NCBI GenBank assembly: GCA_030538175.1
Contig: JAUNUL010000121.1
Span: 1-8,366 of the forward strand
Direction: 5' to 3'
DNA from: Propionibacteriaceae bacterium
Lineage (GTDB): Bacteria > Actinomycetota > Actinomycetes > Propionibacteriales > Propionibacteriaceae
DNA: 8,366 bases
The position numbers and the translations under genes are program-made. Positions within the stretch are counted from its first letter, which is position 1, and each line of letters begins with the position of its first letter. Under the pieces are notes generated by a model. It saw only the letters and a list, made by a program, of their open reading frames with translations. It did not search any database and was not told the DNA's origin. Below are positions 1 through 7,907 of the stretch, one piece after another.

Positions 1-2
1 AT

Positions 3-113
3 GGCGATGAGCCCGGCATTGCATTACGGCTACGGTTCGCGGGCCGCAAGGCGCTGGGCCCCGGGCTGTCGGTTGAGGTCGATAGCATCGAGGCCGATGT
101 TGAGGGAGGGTGA
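3..113 (+). CDS. C-terminal end of an unidentified upstream protein (partial)
   Basis: A reading frame is open from the left edge and ends at TGA 111-113, one base before the GTG start of the mannosyltransferase. It encodes about 36 residues ending IEADVEGG. The tail is mixed basic then acidic, with no transmembrane segment and no motif I can assign. Its tight spacing to the next start (stop, one base, start) is typical of genes within an operon, which supports it being the real end of an upstream gene rather than chance. The body of the gene lies outside the window, so no function is given. Confidence 0.5.
   Translation, partial: GDEPGIALRLRFAGRKALGPGLSVEVDSIEADVEGG
103..110 (+). promoter_or_regulatory. 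Ribosome binding site that fixes the mptB-like start
   Basis: AGGGAGGG lies 4 nt before GTG 115. It is a strong purine-rich Shine-Dalgarno sequence. The alternative in-frame ATGs at 1 and 7 sit in the coding end of the upstream gene and would add an Arg-rich 36-38 residue extension, so GTG 115 is preferred. Confidence 0.7.
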
Positions 114-114
114 C

Positions 115-1695
115 GTGGCGCGATCCGAATCAGGGACCAGTGCTGGTGCCACGCTGCGCACCCCCGGAGTCCTGATGGGTCTGGTGGCGATGGTGCTCAT
201 CGCCGTGGCGGTGATGACACCGGGGTTCGTGCCCAACCAGGATCTGGATCGTCTCGCCCTCCTGCGGGCAGTGCGCGGGGTGCTGAAGTTCCAGATCGGT
301 CGCGTCCTGATGGTCGCCGGCTTGGCGCTGCTGTTCTGGGCGTGGCTCAAGCTGCGCCCGGCGTTGCATCGCCGGCTCAACCACGGGTTGATCCTCGCTC
401 TGTGGTCCTTGCCGATCCTGCTCGCGCCGCCGGTGTTCTCCTCCGATGCTTTTCTGTATGCCGATCAGGGCTGGATCATCAGCCAGGGACTGGATCCCTA
501 TCAGGTCGGTCTGACCGAGACTGGCGGGCCGTTCGCGGACAACGTGCACTGGGTGTGGGCGAACACCACGGCGGTCTATCCGCCATCGGCGTTGTTGGTG
601 CAATACGTGATGGCCCAGCTGACGGGGTTCCACAGTTGGTGGTCGGTGATCGCGATGCGCATCCCCGCAGTGCTCGCGGTGGCCGTGATCGCGGTGTTCG
701 TGCCGAAGTTGGCGCGGCTGCTGCGGGTCGACCCGGAACTCGCGAAATGGTTCGCGGTGCTGAATCCGCTGCTGATCCTGCACTTCGTCGGGGGCGTGCA
801 CAACGACGCCTGGATGGTCGCGCTGGTGCTCGTCGCCGCCTATGCAGCCCTGCGCTTCGGCGTCGGTGGGATGCTTGTCGGAGCGGTCCTGGTCGGGATC
901 GGCGCGACCTTCAAACAGCCCGGCATCGCTGCGGCGATCGCGGTCGGCCTGCTCCCGGTGGCCGGTCGCCTGCGGTCGATGTCGCTGGGTCGGCGCATCG
1001 CGACCATGACGGCGTACGCCGGGGGCGCGCTCCTGGTCGCGGTCGCCGTCTTCGTCGGGGTGTCGCTGGTCATCGGCTTCGAATTCCTGGGCTGGGCCAA
1101 GGCGACCAGCATCCACGAAAGCACCTGGGGCATGTCACCGGCGTCGATGGTGGAGCAGTTCATCGGGCCGGTCATCAATGCCCTCGGCATTCGCCACGGG
1201 CTGCTGCCGTTCCTGTCCCGGTGTGCCACGATCACTAGCGTCGTCCTCGGCGCCGTGATCGCCTGGCGCTATTTCTTCGCCGATCGTTTCCTGCGTCGTG
1301 AGATCGTGCCGCGCTCCGTCCAGGTCCGCATCGCTGGGGAAGTGAGGGAGGCCGACCGCACCTGGCGGGACTATCCGCTGCGTTGGCTCGCCTGGTCCTT
1401 CATGGCACTGGCGTTCGGCGGCGCCGGCTATCACGTGTGGTACTTGCTGTGGGGCGGCATCTATCTCGGCATGCTGCGCTATGGCAACAGGATGTTCCGT
1501 GGGTTCATCGCGGTGATGATCGCCTTCGTGGTCGTCGAAGGCGGGTTGGAATACTTCTCGCTGCGCCCCATCCCCGGCTATCTGCTCGGGGCGGCGCTGG
1601 CGTGGATATTCTGGGTCAACTCTTCCCGGCTCCAGATCGTCCACGAGCCGACCTCCGACGACGCAGCGGAAGCAAAGGCGGCACAGGCAGCATGA
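115..1695 (+). CDS. mptB: MptB-type polyprenol-phosphomannose-dependent alpha-1,6-mannosyltransferase
   Basis: This is a multi-pass membrane protein of 526 aa from GTG 115, close to the usual length of the family. MptA/MptB enzymes are GT-C transferases that take mannose from polyprenyl-phosphomannose and extend the alpha-1,6-mannan core of lipomannan/lipoglycan on the outer face of the membrane. About a dozen hydrophobic segments are visible, the first at about residues 19-38. Family-like signatures are SSDAFLYADQGWIISQGLDPY (about 109-129) split here as SSDAF and GLDPY, with an acidic residue after the second helix as in GT-C enzymes; NPLLILHFVGGVHNDA (217-232); FKQPG (266-270); and HVWYLLWG (440-447). 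The C-terminus is short, charged and Ala-rich. The stop overlaps the next start as ATGA. The family call is firm; the exact linkage and acceptor are inferred from mycobacterial/corynebacterial relatives. Confidence 0.85.
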   Translation: MARSESGTSAGATLRTPGVLMGLVAMVLIAVAVMTPGFVPNQDLDRLALLRAVRGVLKFQIGRVLMVAGLALLFWAWLKLRPALHRRLNHGLILALWSLPILLAPPVFSSDAFLYADQGWIISQGLDPYQVGLTETGGPFADNVHWVWANTTAVYPPSALLVQYVMAQLTGFHSWWSVIAMRIPAVLAVAVIAVFVPKLARLLRVDPELAKWFAVLNPLLILHFVGGVHNDAWMVALVLVAAYAALRFGVGGMLVGAVLVGIGATFKQPGIAAAIAVGLLPVAGRLRSMSLGRRIATMTAYAGGALLVAVAVFVGVSLVIGFEFLGWAKATSIHESTWGMSPASMVEQFIGPVINALGIRHGLLPFLSRCATITSVVLGAVIAWRYFFADRFLRREIVPRSVQVRIAGEVREADRTWRDYPLRWLAWSFMALAFGGAGYHVWYLLWGGIYLGMLRYGNRMFRGFIAVMIAFVVVEGGLEYFSLRPIPGYLLGAALAWIFWVNSSRLQIVHEPTSDDAAEAKAAQAA

Positions 1696-2582
1696 CCATG
1701 CGCATAGCGATCAGCGGCTCTTCCGGCTTCCTCGGCAACGCGCTCGTTGCCCGGCTTGAAGGGGAACACGAGGTCATCCGCCTCGTGCGCCGCCCCGCCG
1801 CCTCGCCGCTGGAGCGGCGCTGGGATCCGGTCGCCGGCTTCGTCGAATCCCTCGGCCTGACCGATATCGACGCCGTGATCAATCTGTCGGGCGCTGGCAT
1901 CGCGGACCGTCGCTGGTCCGCTGCCCGTCGCCGCGAGCTGCTCATGTCCCGGGTGCAGGCCACCCGCAGTCTGGCCACACTCATCGCCGCCGAGGACCGG
2001 CCGTCGGTGTTCCTGTCAGGATCGGCTGTTGGCTTCTATGGGGTCCATGCGGAAGCGGTGTCCGACGAGACCGCGCCGGCCGGGTCGGACTTCCTCGCCG
2101 ATCTGTGCCGCCAGTGGGAGTCCGCTGCCGCAGGGGCCGGCGTACGCACGGTCCACCTGCGCACGGGTCTGCCGCTGGATCGCAGCGGAGGATTCCTCGG
2201 CAAACTCCTGCCGCTGTTCTCCCTCGGCCTCGGCGGGCCGATGGGGGATGGGAGCCAGTGGGTGCCCTGGATCGCCTTGGAGGACTGGGTGAACGCTGTC
2301 GCCCACCTGCTCACCGCCGACGTGCAGGGGCCGGTGAACCTCACTGCCCCCAGCCCCGTGACCAATGCCGAGTTCACCACTGAACTCGCCGAACAACTCG
2401 GCAGGCCGGCCAACGTGCCGGTGCCCTTGCCACTGCTGCGGGTGATGTTCGGCAACCAGCTCGTGGATGAGGCGCTCTTGGCCAGCCAACAGGTGGTGCC
2501 CGCCGCGCTGCTCGAGTCGGGCTATGAATTCTCCCACTGGTTGTTGCCGTCGGCCTTGTCCGCAGCCTTGTCGCGGTCCTGA
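1692..2582 (+). CDS. TIGR01777-family (SDR39U1) NAD(P)-binding epimerase-like protein
   Basis: A 296-aa extended short-chain dehydrogenase-like protein, normal for the family (about 300 aa). The N-terminus holds the Rossmann motif GSSGFLG (residues 9-15; glycines 9, 12, 15). NLSGAGI (64-70) and SGSAVGFYG (109-117) match the family's conserved dinucleotide-binding and tyrosine regions. GLGGPMGDGSQW (179-190) followed by VPWIALEDW is the family hallmark. The end (about 247-293; VDEALLASQQVVP) is a DUF1731-type C-terminal domain. No YxxxK pair is visible, as is usual here. The substrate is unknown for the family; the SulA/YfcH names seen in databases are not functional evidence. ATG 1692 overlaps the upstream stop by 4 nt, implying translational coupling; ATG 1698 is a close alternative. 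No strong ribosome binding site precedes either. Confidence 0.92.
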   Translation: MTMRIAISGSSGFLGNALVARLEGEHEVIRLVRRPAASPLERRWDPVAGFVESLGLTDIDAVINLSGAGIADRRWSAARRRELLMSRVQATRSLATLIAAEDRPSVFLSGSAVGFYGVHAEAVSDETAPAGSDFLADLCRQWESAAAGAGVRTVHLRTGLPLDRSGGFLGKLLPLFSLGLGGPMGDGSQWVPWIALEDWVNAVAHLLTADVQGPVNLTAPSPVTNAEFTTELAEQLGRPANVPVPLPLLRVMFGNQLVDEALLASQQVVPAALLESGYEFSHWLLPSALSAALSRS

Positions 2583-2610
2583 TCCCGGCGTCGGACGTTT
2601 CAGTCTTGGG

Positions 2611-2623
2611 CAAGGTGGCCTTG
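2611..2623 (+). terminator. Short inverted repeat after the epimerase gene (possible weak terminator)
   Basis: CAAGG-TGG-CCTTG forms a 5-bp stem with a 3-nt loop, 28 nt after the epimerase stop. No U-rich tail follows. It could end the upstream operon weakly, or be a protein site: it resembles the palindrome upstream of the antitoxin. The rest of the 164-nt gap contains the candidate promoter described separately. Confidence 0.25.
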
Positions 2624-2707
2624 ACCGAGCCGTTGGGGGCAGCTTCACTGTGCGAAGCACTCGGCTTGATCTTGCTGCCGTTTCGCGGACCCGTCGGCTC
2701 TCCCGCA

Positions 2708-2713
2708 TAGACT
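2708..2713 (+). promoter_or_regulatory. Candidate -10 box for the small membrane protein gene
   Basis: TAGACT fits the actinobacterial TAnnnT -10 pattern. Six bases separate it from ATG 2720, so transcription would start at or near that ATG. No good -35 hexamer is seen at 16-19 nt spacing. This is inference from one hexamer and its position. Confidence 0.35.
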
Positions 2714-2734
2714 CGCGGGATGGCGCAACCCCTG

Positions 2735-2744
2735 AAAGGGAGAG
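2735..2744 (+). promoter_or_regulatory. Ribosome binding site favouring the ATG 2747 start
   Basis: AAAGGGAGAG lies just upstream of ATG 2747 and is the best Shine-Dalgarno sequence in this gap. It competes with a possible leaderless start at ATG 2720 in the same frame. Confidence 0.55.
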
Positions 2745-2746
2745 CA

Positions 2747-3115
2747 ATGAAGCGTTCCAAGGTTCTCGTGATCGGCACCTTTGCCGCCGCTCTTGCGCTG
2801 GGACTCGTTTCCATCATCAGTTTTTCCCACCGGATGGACATCGCTGATGCGACCGGGCAACCGGGCGGTTCCGCTGTTGGTGAACTCACCGGACTCGCTG
2901 TGTCTGCGGTCTTGTTCCTTGCCGGCGCTGTGTTCCTGGCTCGTCATCGCAGGGTGGCGGATGAGCGGCATGGAGCCACCACGCAGTTCCGCATGGGGTT
3001 GGGGCTGTTGGTGGTTGGCGTAGCGCTCTCACTCATCAGCCCGTTGTTCGGCATCATCGCGCTCGCCGGCCTGGCACTGCTGTGGCAGAGATCTTCCGCG
3101 CCTGCGCAGATCTAG
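2747..3115 (+). CDS. Small integral membrane protein, function unknown
   Basis: A 122-aa protein that I do not recognise as a named family. From ATG 2747 it has a short basic N-terminus (MKRSK), a hydrophobic helix at about residues 6-26, a polar loop (27-46) containing Gly/Pro, a second helix (about 47-65) ending in RHRR, a charged loop (66-82), and a long hydrophobic stretch (about 83-113) that could be two short helices split by the SP at 98-99. The Arg-rich loop after helix 2 suggests a cytoplasmic position. An in-frame ATG at 2720 would add nine residues (MAQPLKGRA). It stands alone between the epimerase gene and guaB, with 95 nt to guaB. No enzymatic motif is seen; a structural or accessory membrane role cannot be told from sequence. 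Confidence 0.75.
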   Translation: MKRSKVLVIGTFAAALALGLVSIISFSHRMDIADATGQPGGSAVGELTGLAVSAVLFLAGAVFLARHRRVADERHGATTQFRMGLGLLVVGVALSLISPLFGIIALAGLALLWQRSSAPAQI

Positions 3116-3153
3116 GGCAGGCGGGATCGCGGGTCGGAGTTAGCGCGGGCAGG

Positions 3154-4728
<1,575 letters not shown>

Positions 4729-4750
4729 CCGGACACCCGAGCGAAAGATC

Positions 4751-5860
4751 GTGAGCATGCAGGACATCGGCCGCAGCAAGCGGGCCAAACAGGCATTCAA
4801 TTTCGATGACATCACCATCGTTCCTTCGCGACGGACCCGCGGCCAGGAAGAGGTGTCGCTGTCCTGGAAGATCGATGCGCTCGAATTCGACTTCCCGATC
4901 GTCGCGGCCCCGATGGACTCGATCATGTCGCCGGCGACGGCGATCGCGGTCGGTCGCAGCGGTGGTCTCGGGGTGCTGAACCTGGAGGGTCTGTGGACCC
5001 GCTATGCGGATCCGGAGCCCCTGCTCGACGAGATTGCTGCGATCGAGGACAACATCGAGGCGATCCGTCGGATGCAGCAGTTGTACGCCGAGCCGATCCA
5101 AGCAGAGCTGATCACGGCGCGCATGCAGGAGATCCGCGAGGCCGGCGTACCGGTGGCGGGGGCGCTCTCCCCGCAGAACACCGCCGAGTTCGCGCAGACA
5201 GTCGAGGCCGCTGGGGTCGACTTCTTCGTGATCCGCGGCACCACAGTGTCGGCTGAGCACGTCTCCACGGTGGCTGAGCCGCTGAACCTCAAGGAGTTCA
5301 TCCACCGCCTCGAGGTGCCTGTGATCGTCGGTGGCTGCGCGACCTATCAGACTGCGTTGCACCTGATGCGCACCGGTGCGGCCGGTGTGCTCGTGGGCTT
5401 CGGCGGTGGCGCGACCCACGCGACCCAGGACGTGCTGGGCATCTCGGTGCCCATGGCCACGGCCGTGTCGGATGTGGCCGAGGCGCGCCGGGACTATATG
5501 GATGAGTCCGGCGGACGCTATGTCCACGTCATCGCCGACGGCGCGGTGGGTCGCTCCGGCGACATTGCCAAGGCCATCGCCTGCGGTGCGGACGCCGTCA
5601 TGGTCGGGGCTCCGCTGGCGCGCGCCACGGACGCTCCAGGGCGTGGCTGGCACTGGGGCGCCGAGGCCTGGCACCCGTCGCTCCCACGTGGCGAACGGAC
5701 GCGCTTCCGTCCGTTGGGGACGCTGGAGGAGATCCTGGTCGGCCCGTCCTCTGTGGCTGACGGCACCATGAACCTGGTGGGCGCGCTGCGCCGCACGCTG
5801 GCGACGACCGGGTACACGGAGGTCAAGGAGTTCCAGCGCGTCGGGGTCGTGTTGTCGTGA
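4751..5860 (+). CDS. guaB3: GuaB3: CBS-less IMP dehydrogenase-related protein without the catalytic cysteine
   Basis: A 369-aa TIM-barrel protein of the IMPDH/GMP reductase superfamily, matching the TIGR01304 type known from actinobacteria (GuaB3 of mycobacteria). FNFDDITIVPSRR and FPIVAAPMDSIMSP match IMPDH N-terminal motifs. There is no CBS insert. At the loop where IMPDH carries SICTTR, the sequence is GFGGGATHATQDVLG (about 216-230), with no cysteine. VPMATAVSDVAEARRDY, IADGAVGRSGDIAKA and the C-terminal LGTLEEILVGPSS, NLVGALRRTL and KEFQRVGVV blocks are typical of this subfamily. In M. tuberculosis only GuaB2 is accepted as the active IMPDH, and the role of actinobacterial GuaB3 is unsettled. 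GTG 4751 follows GAAAGA by only 2 nt; ATG 4757, two codons inside, has better spacing (8 nt) and may be the true start. It overlaps the chorismate mutase gene by 4 nt. Confidence 0.93.
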   Translation: MSMQDIGRSKRAKQAFNFDDITIVPSRRTRGQEEVSLSWKIDALEFDFPIVAAPMDSIMSPATAIAVGRSGGLGVLNLEGLWTRYADPEPLLDEIAAIEDNIEAIRRMQQLYAEPIQAELITARMQEIREAGVPVAGALSPQNTAEFAQTVEAAGVDFFVIRGTTVSAEHVSTVAEPLNLKEFIHRLEVPVIVGGCATYQTALHLMRTGAAGVLVGFGGGATHATQDVLGISVPMATAVSDVAEARRDYMDESGGRYVHVIADGAVGRSGDIAKAIACGADAVMVGAPLARATDAPGRGWHWGAEAWHPSLPRGERTRFRPLGTLEEILVGPSSVADGTMNLVGALRRTLATTGYTEVKEFQRVGVVLS

Positions 5861-6162
5861 CTGCCGACGAAGTCCGGGCTGAGCTCGACAGCCTGCGCGG
5901 GAGCATCGACAACATGGATTCGGCGATCGTGCATCTGCTCGCCGAACGGTTCAAGGTGACCCAGCGGGTGGGCGAACTCAAGGCCCACCACGGCCTCCCG
6001 CCGGCTGATCCTGCCCGCGAGCAACGGCAGATCGAGCGGCTGCGGGCACTCGCTGCCGACGCCCGCCTCGATCCGGAGTTCGCAGAGAAGTTCCTGACCT
6101 TCATCGTCTCCGAGGTGGTCCGCCATCATGAGCGGATCGCCGCTGAGCGCGACAGGGCCTGA
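5857..6162 (+). CDS. aroQ: Chorismate mutase, AroQ class
   Basis: A 101-aa all-helical protein, the usual size for a monofunctional AroQ enzyme that rearranges chorismate to prephenate for Phe and Tyr synthesis. Compared with the E. coli P-protein mutase domain, the active-site series is present: Arg14 (R11), Arg31 (R28), Lys42 (K39), Asp51 (D48), Arg54 (R51) and Glu55 (E52), in the patterns LRGSIDNMD, LLAERF, GELK and ADPAREQ. At the position of E. coli Gln88 an His (about 90, in VVRHHE) aligns instead. There is no signal peptide, so it is cytoplasmic, and no fused dehydratase or dehydrogenase domain. The GTG start lies inside the guaB3 stop (GTGA), so translation is probably coupled to guaB3. 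It is the last gene of the plus-strand operon and ends against a convergent gene. Confidence 0.93.
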   Translation: MTADEVRAELDSLRGSIDNMDSAIVHLLAERFKVTQRVGELKAHHGLPPADPAREQRQIERLRALAADARLDPEFAEKFLTFIVSEVVRHHERIAAERDRA

Positions 6163-6172
6163 CTGGAGTCAG
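6159..6172. repeat. 14-nt palindrome spanning two convergent stop codons
   Basis: CTGACT-GG-AGTCAG covers the stop of the chorismate mutase gene (TGA 6160-6162) and the opposite-strand stop of the GIY-YIG remnant (6169-6171). The convergent genes are only 6 nt apart. The stem is short and lacks a T tract, so it is a doubtful terminator. Confidence 0.3.
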
Positions 6173-6501
6173 AGCTTGGCTCCCAGCTTGGCCAGGAGGC
6201 TCTTCTGCCGTTGGGACTCGATCTCCTGGTCGGTCACTTGTATGAACTCCAGCGCGTTGAAGCCATCCCCCTGCCGACGGTTCTGAGGTGGCTCCAGCCG
6301 TTCGATCAGGAGGGCCTCCATCGTGGCGATGAGCATTGTGATGCTGCCAGCAGAGTCGGGCATCGGGCCTAACGCACCGTGCTCATCTACGCGGCGGACG
6401 CCGAACCACGAGAACCGATCCCACCGGCCAGTGAGACGGTCTCGTGTGTGCTCCCAGAGGCGTGCGCCCATTCGTGGCTCAGTTAGTGCCGCTTGAGTCA
6501 T
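6169..6501 (-). pseudogene. C-terminal remnant of a GIY-YIG-type nuclease
   Basis: A 110-aa frame that resembles the second half of a GIY-YIG endonuclease domain. RLWEHTRDR (14-22) looks like the conserved Arg/His helix, followed by WDRFSWFGVR (27-36). MEALLIERLEPPQNRRQGD (61-79) has the arrangement of the catalytic Glu (Glu62) and the conserved Asn (Asn74). The tail is charged (KSLLAKLGAKL). The N-terminal beta strands carrying the GIY and YIG tyrosines are absent: the frame begins directly after the glycosylase stop (TGA then ATG, same frame), and no other frame upstream encodes them because that space is the complete glycosylase. Without the tyrosines it should not be catalytic. I infer a 5'-truncated gene left by a deletion, though a short expressed protein from the glycosylase transcript is possible. 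Family assignment rests on motif recognition alone. Confidence 0.6.
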
Positions 6502-7287
6502 TCAACGCATGGGCTGGCAGTGGGGGCACCAATAGCTCAACCGTTCCTGCCCGACGGGCCCGAAGCGCTCGACCTCGATCAGCGTCCCGCAGCGTCGGCA
6601 GGGCTTCCCGGGCCGTTCGAAGACCCAGGCCCGCTGGCCCGGTCGGTCGACGCCGGTGGTGACCTGGGTCGGGCGGACCGCGTTCGCCTTCAACAGCAGG
6701 TGCACCCGGGTGGCGAGGCGGGGGAGATCGGGGACCGCACCGACCGGCGTACGCGGATGGACACCCTGCAGGAAGCAGATCTCCGCGCGATAGAACGTCC
6801 CGATCCCCGCGAGGTTGCGTTGGTCCAGCAGCGCCTCGCCGATCGTGCGATAGGGATCGGCGGCGAGCCGGCGTACGGCCTCGTGCACATCCCAATCCGG
6901 GCCCAGCAGGTCCGGCCCAAGGTGGCCGACCACGTCATCCTCGCGGGCCGTCTCGATCAGCTCGACGACCGGGAGCTGCAGCCCGAACGCCGTCTGTTCG
7001 GCGTTCCCAAGGATCACCCGGATTCGGTACGCCGGCCCCGGCGGCCGTTCGCGGGCGCCGACCACGCGCCAGACCCCGTCCATGCGCAGGTGCGTGTGCA
7101 GGGTGAGCCCGGAATCGAGTCGGGTGAGCTGGTGCTTGCCGCGGGCGACGACTTCCAGGACGGTCATCCCGGCAAGGTCCGCCGTCGCATGCTGCTGGAC
7201 GCGGAGCTCGGCCCGCGTGAGCGTACGCCCGGTCAGCGCGCGGTGCAGCCCGGCGCAGGACCGGAAGACGGTGTCACCCTCGGGCAT
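6502..7287 (-). CDS. nei: Fpg/Nei-family DNA glycosylase/AP lyase (Nei-like)
   Basis: A 261-aa base-excision repair enzyme that removes oxidised bases and cuts the abasic site by beta,delta-elimination. The N-terminus MPEGDT supplies the catalytic Pro2 (Pro1 after Met removal) and Glu3; GDT is typical of the actinobacterial Nei group rather than MutM. Lys51 in ARGKHQL fits the conserved lysine, and LHTHLRMDG (63-71) is a family block. The helix-two-turns-helix region is about 151-172 (LLDQRNLAGIG), where Thr164 stands at the position usually Asn. A C-terminal zinc finger has Cys230, Cys233, Cys254 and Cys257, with Arg249 in the DNA-binding hairpin. It starts 3 nt after the vapC stop, so it is probably co-transcribed with the toxin-antitoxin genes. 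Substrate range (pyrimidine versus purine lesions) cannot be settled from sequence. Confidence 0.94.
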   Translation of the reverse strand: MPEGDTVFRSCAGLHRALTGRTLTRAELRVQQHATADLAGMTVLEVVARGKHQLTRLDSGLTLHTHLRMDGVWRVVGARERPPGPAYRIRVILGNAEQTAFGLQLPVVELIETAREDDVVGHLGPDLLGPDWDVHEAVRRLAADPYRTIGEALLDQRNLAGIGTFYRAEICFLQGVHPRTPVGAVPDLPRLATRVHLLLKANAVRPTQVTTGVDRPGQRAWVFERPGKPCRRCGTLIEVERFGPVGQERLSYWCPHCQPMR

Positions 7288-7290
7288 GGG

Positions 7291-7686
7291 TCACCAGCTG
7301 AGGATCCGCGGTGCGGGCAGCTGTGTCATCGCGGAGTCGACCGTGACCAGGACCAGGCCGTCGATGGTCGCCTGGGCGACCAGGAGTCTGTCGAAGGGGT
7401 CCCGGTGAACCCATGGGAGCCTCCCCGCCAGCAGGGCATGCTCTGTCGTGATGGTGAGCGGCTGCGCGCCGATTGCCGCAACGTGATTCGTCCAGCCATC
7501 GACGAGCCCGGGTGCTGTGAGTTTGCCGATCCGCTCCTTGGTGGCGACCTCCAATGCCGACACGGCCGACACGAGAAGCTCGTTGGCTGGATCCGCGAGC
7601 GCTGTCAACTCCTCTCCTGGCACCCGGTCCGGGTCGGTCAACAGCCACAGGAACACGTGCGTATCGAGCAGAAATCTCACTCCCAT
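7291..7686 (-). CDS. vapC: VapC-like PIN-domain ribonuclease toxin
   Basis: A 131-aa PIN-domain protein, normal length for a VapC toxin. These are Mg2+/Mn2+-dependent endoribonucleases that cleave tRNA or rRNA when freed from the antitoxin. The acidic quartet is present: Asp8 (FLLDTHVFLW), Glu46 (VSALEVATK), Asp99 (DPFDRLLVAQA) and Asp117 (LVTVDS). The LLDTHVFLWLL start and DPFDR motif mark the subgroup commonly paired with Phd/YefM-like antitoxins. The gene overlaps the antitoxin by 10 nt: its ATG lies within the last antitoxin codons (ACATGGGAGTGA), giving coupled translation. All catalytic residues are intact, so it appears functional. The RNA target cannot be predicted. Confidence 0.93.
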   Translation of the reverse strand: MGVRFLLDTHVFLWLLTDPDRVPGEELTALADPANELLVSAVSALEVATKERIGKLTAPGLVDGWTNHVAAIGAQPLTITTEHALLAGRLPWVHRDPFDRLLVAQATIDGLVLVTVDSAMTQLPAPRILSW

Positions 7687-7901
7687 GTCGCGAGCTCGTC
7701 ATCGTCCAGGGCTGCGTCGAAATCGTCGGGAACGCTGAAGGCCATGTGCCCGAACTCCCGGGGTGGTGGGTCCTGGATGGGGACCAGCCGAAGGATGGGG
7801 CGACCTGACCGCGCGATCACAATGTCCTCCCCGGCCTCGGCGCGGGCGATCAGGGCAGACAGATGGGTCTTCGCCTCCTGGACATTGATCACGGTGCTCA
7901 T
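7677..7901 (-). CDS. vapB: Phd/YefM-type antitoxin (VapB partner)
   Basis: A 74-aa antitoxin. Residues 1-45 (STVINVQEAKTHLSALI, GEDIVIARSGRPILRLVP) match the Phd/YefM DNA-binding fold, in which the dimer binds its own operator. The acidic C-terminus (PDDFDAALDDDELATWE) is the disordered toxin-binding arm, typically ending in Trp-Glu in this group. It neutralises the VapC encoded immediately downstream and probably represses the operon. A perfect 10-bp inverted repeat lies 30-56 nt upstream of the start. The ATG has only a weak ribosome binding site (TGGTGG), in line with the possible leaderless promoter described below. Confidence 0.93.
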   Translation of the reverse strand: MSTVINVQEAKTHLSALIARAEAGEDIVIARSGRPILRLVPIQDPPPREFGHMAFSVPDDFDAALDDDELATWE

Positions 7902-7907
7902 GCCACC

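Noticed and set aside
130..1116. A 328-codon minus-strand open frame inside the mannosyltransferase gene
   Set aside because: Highly charged, His/Arg/Asp/Gln-rich translation without motifs; it mirrors the hydrophobic codons of the real gene on the other strand.
2374..2889. A minus-strand frame across the 2583-2746 gap, including an LPKTE string like a sortase signal
   Set aside because: No following hydrophobic helix or basic tail, and it overlaps two plus-strand genes; the string is chance.
4729..4750. Possible separate promoter between guaB and guaB3
   Set aside because: Only 22 nt with no -10 or -35 pattern; it holds just the ribosome binding site, so co-transcription is simpler.
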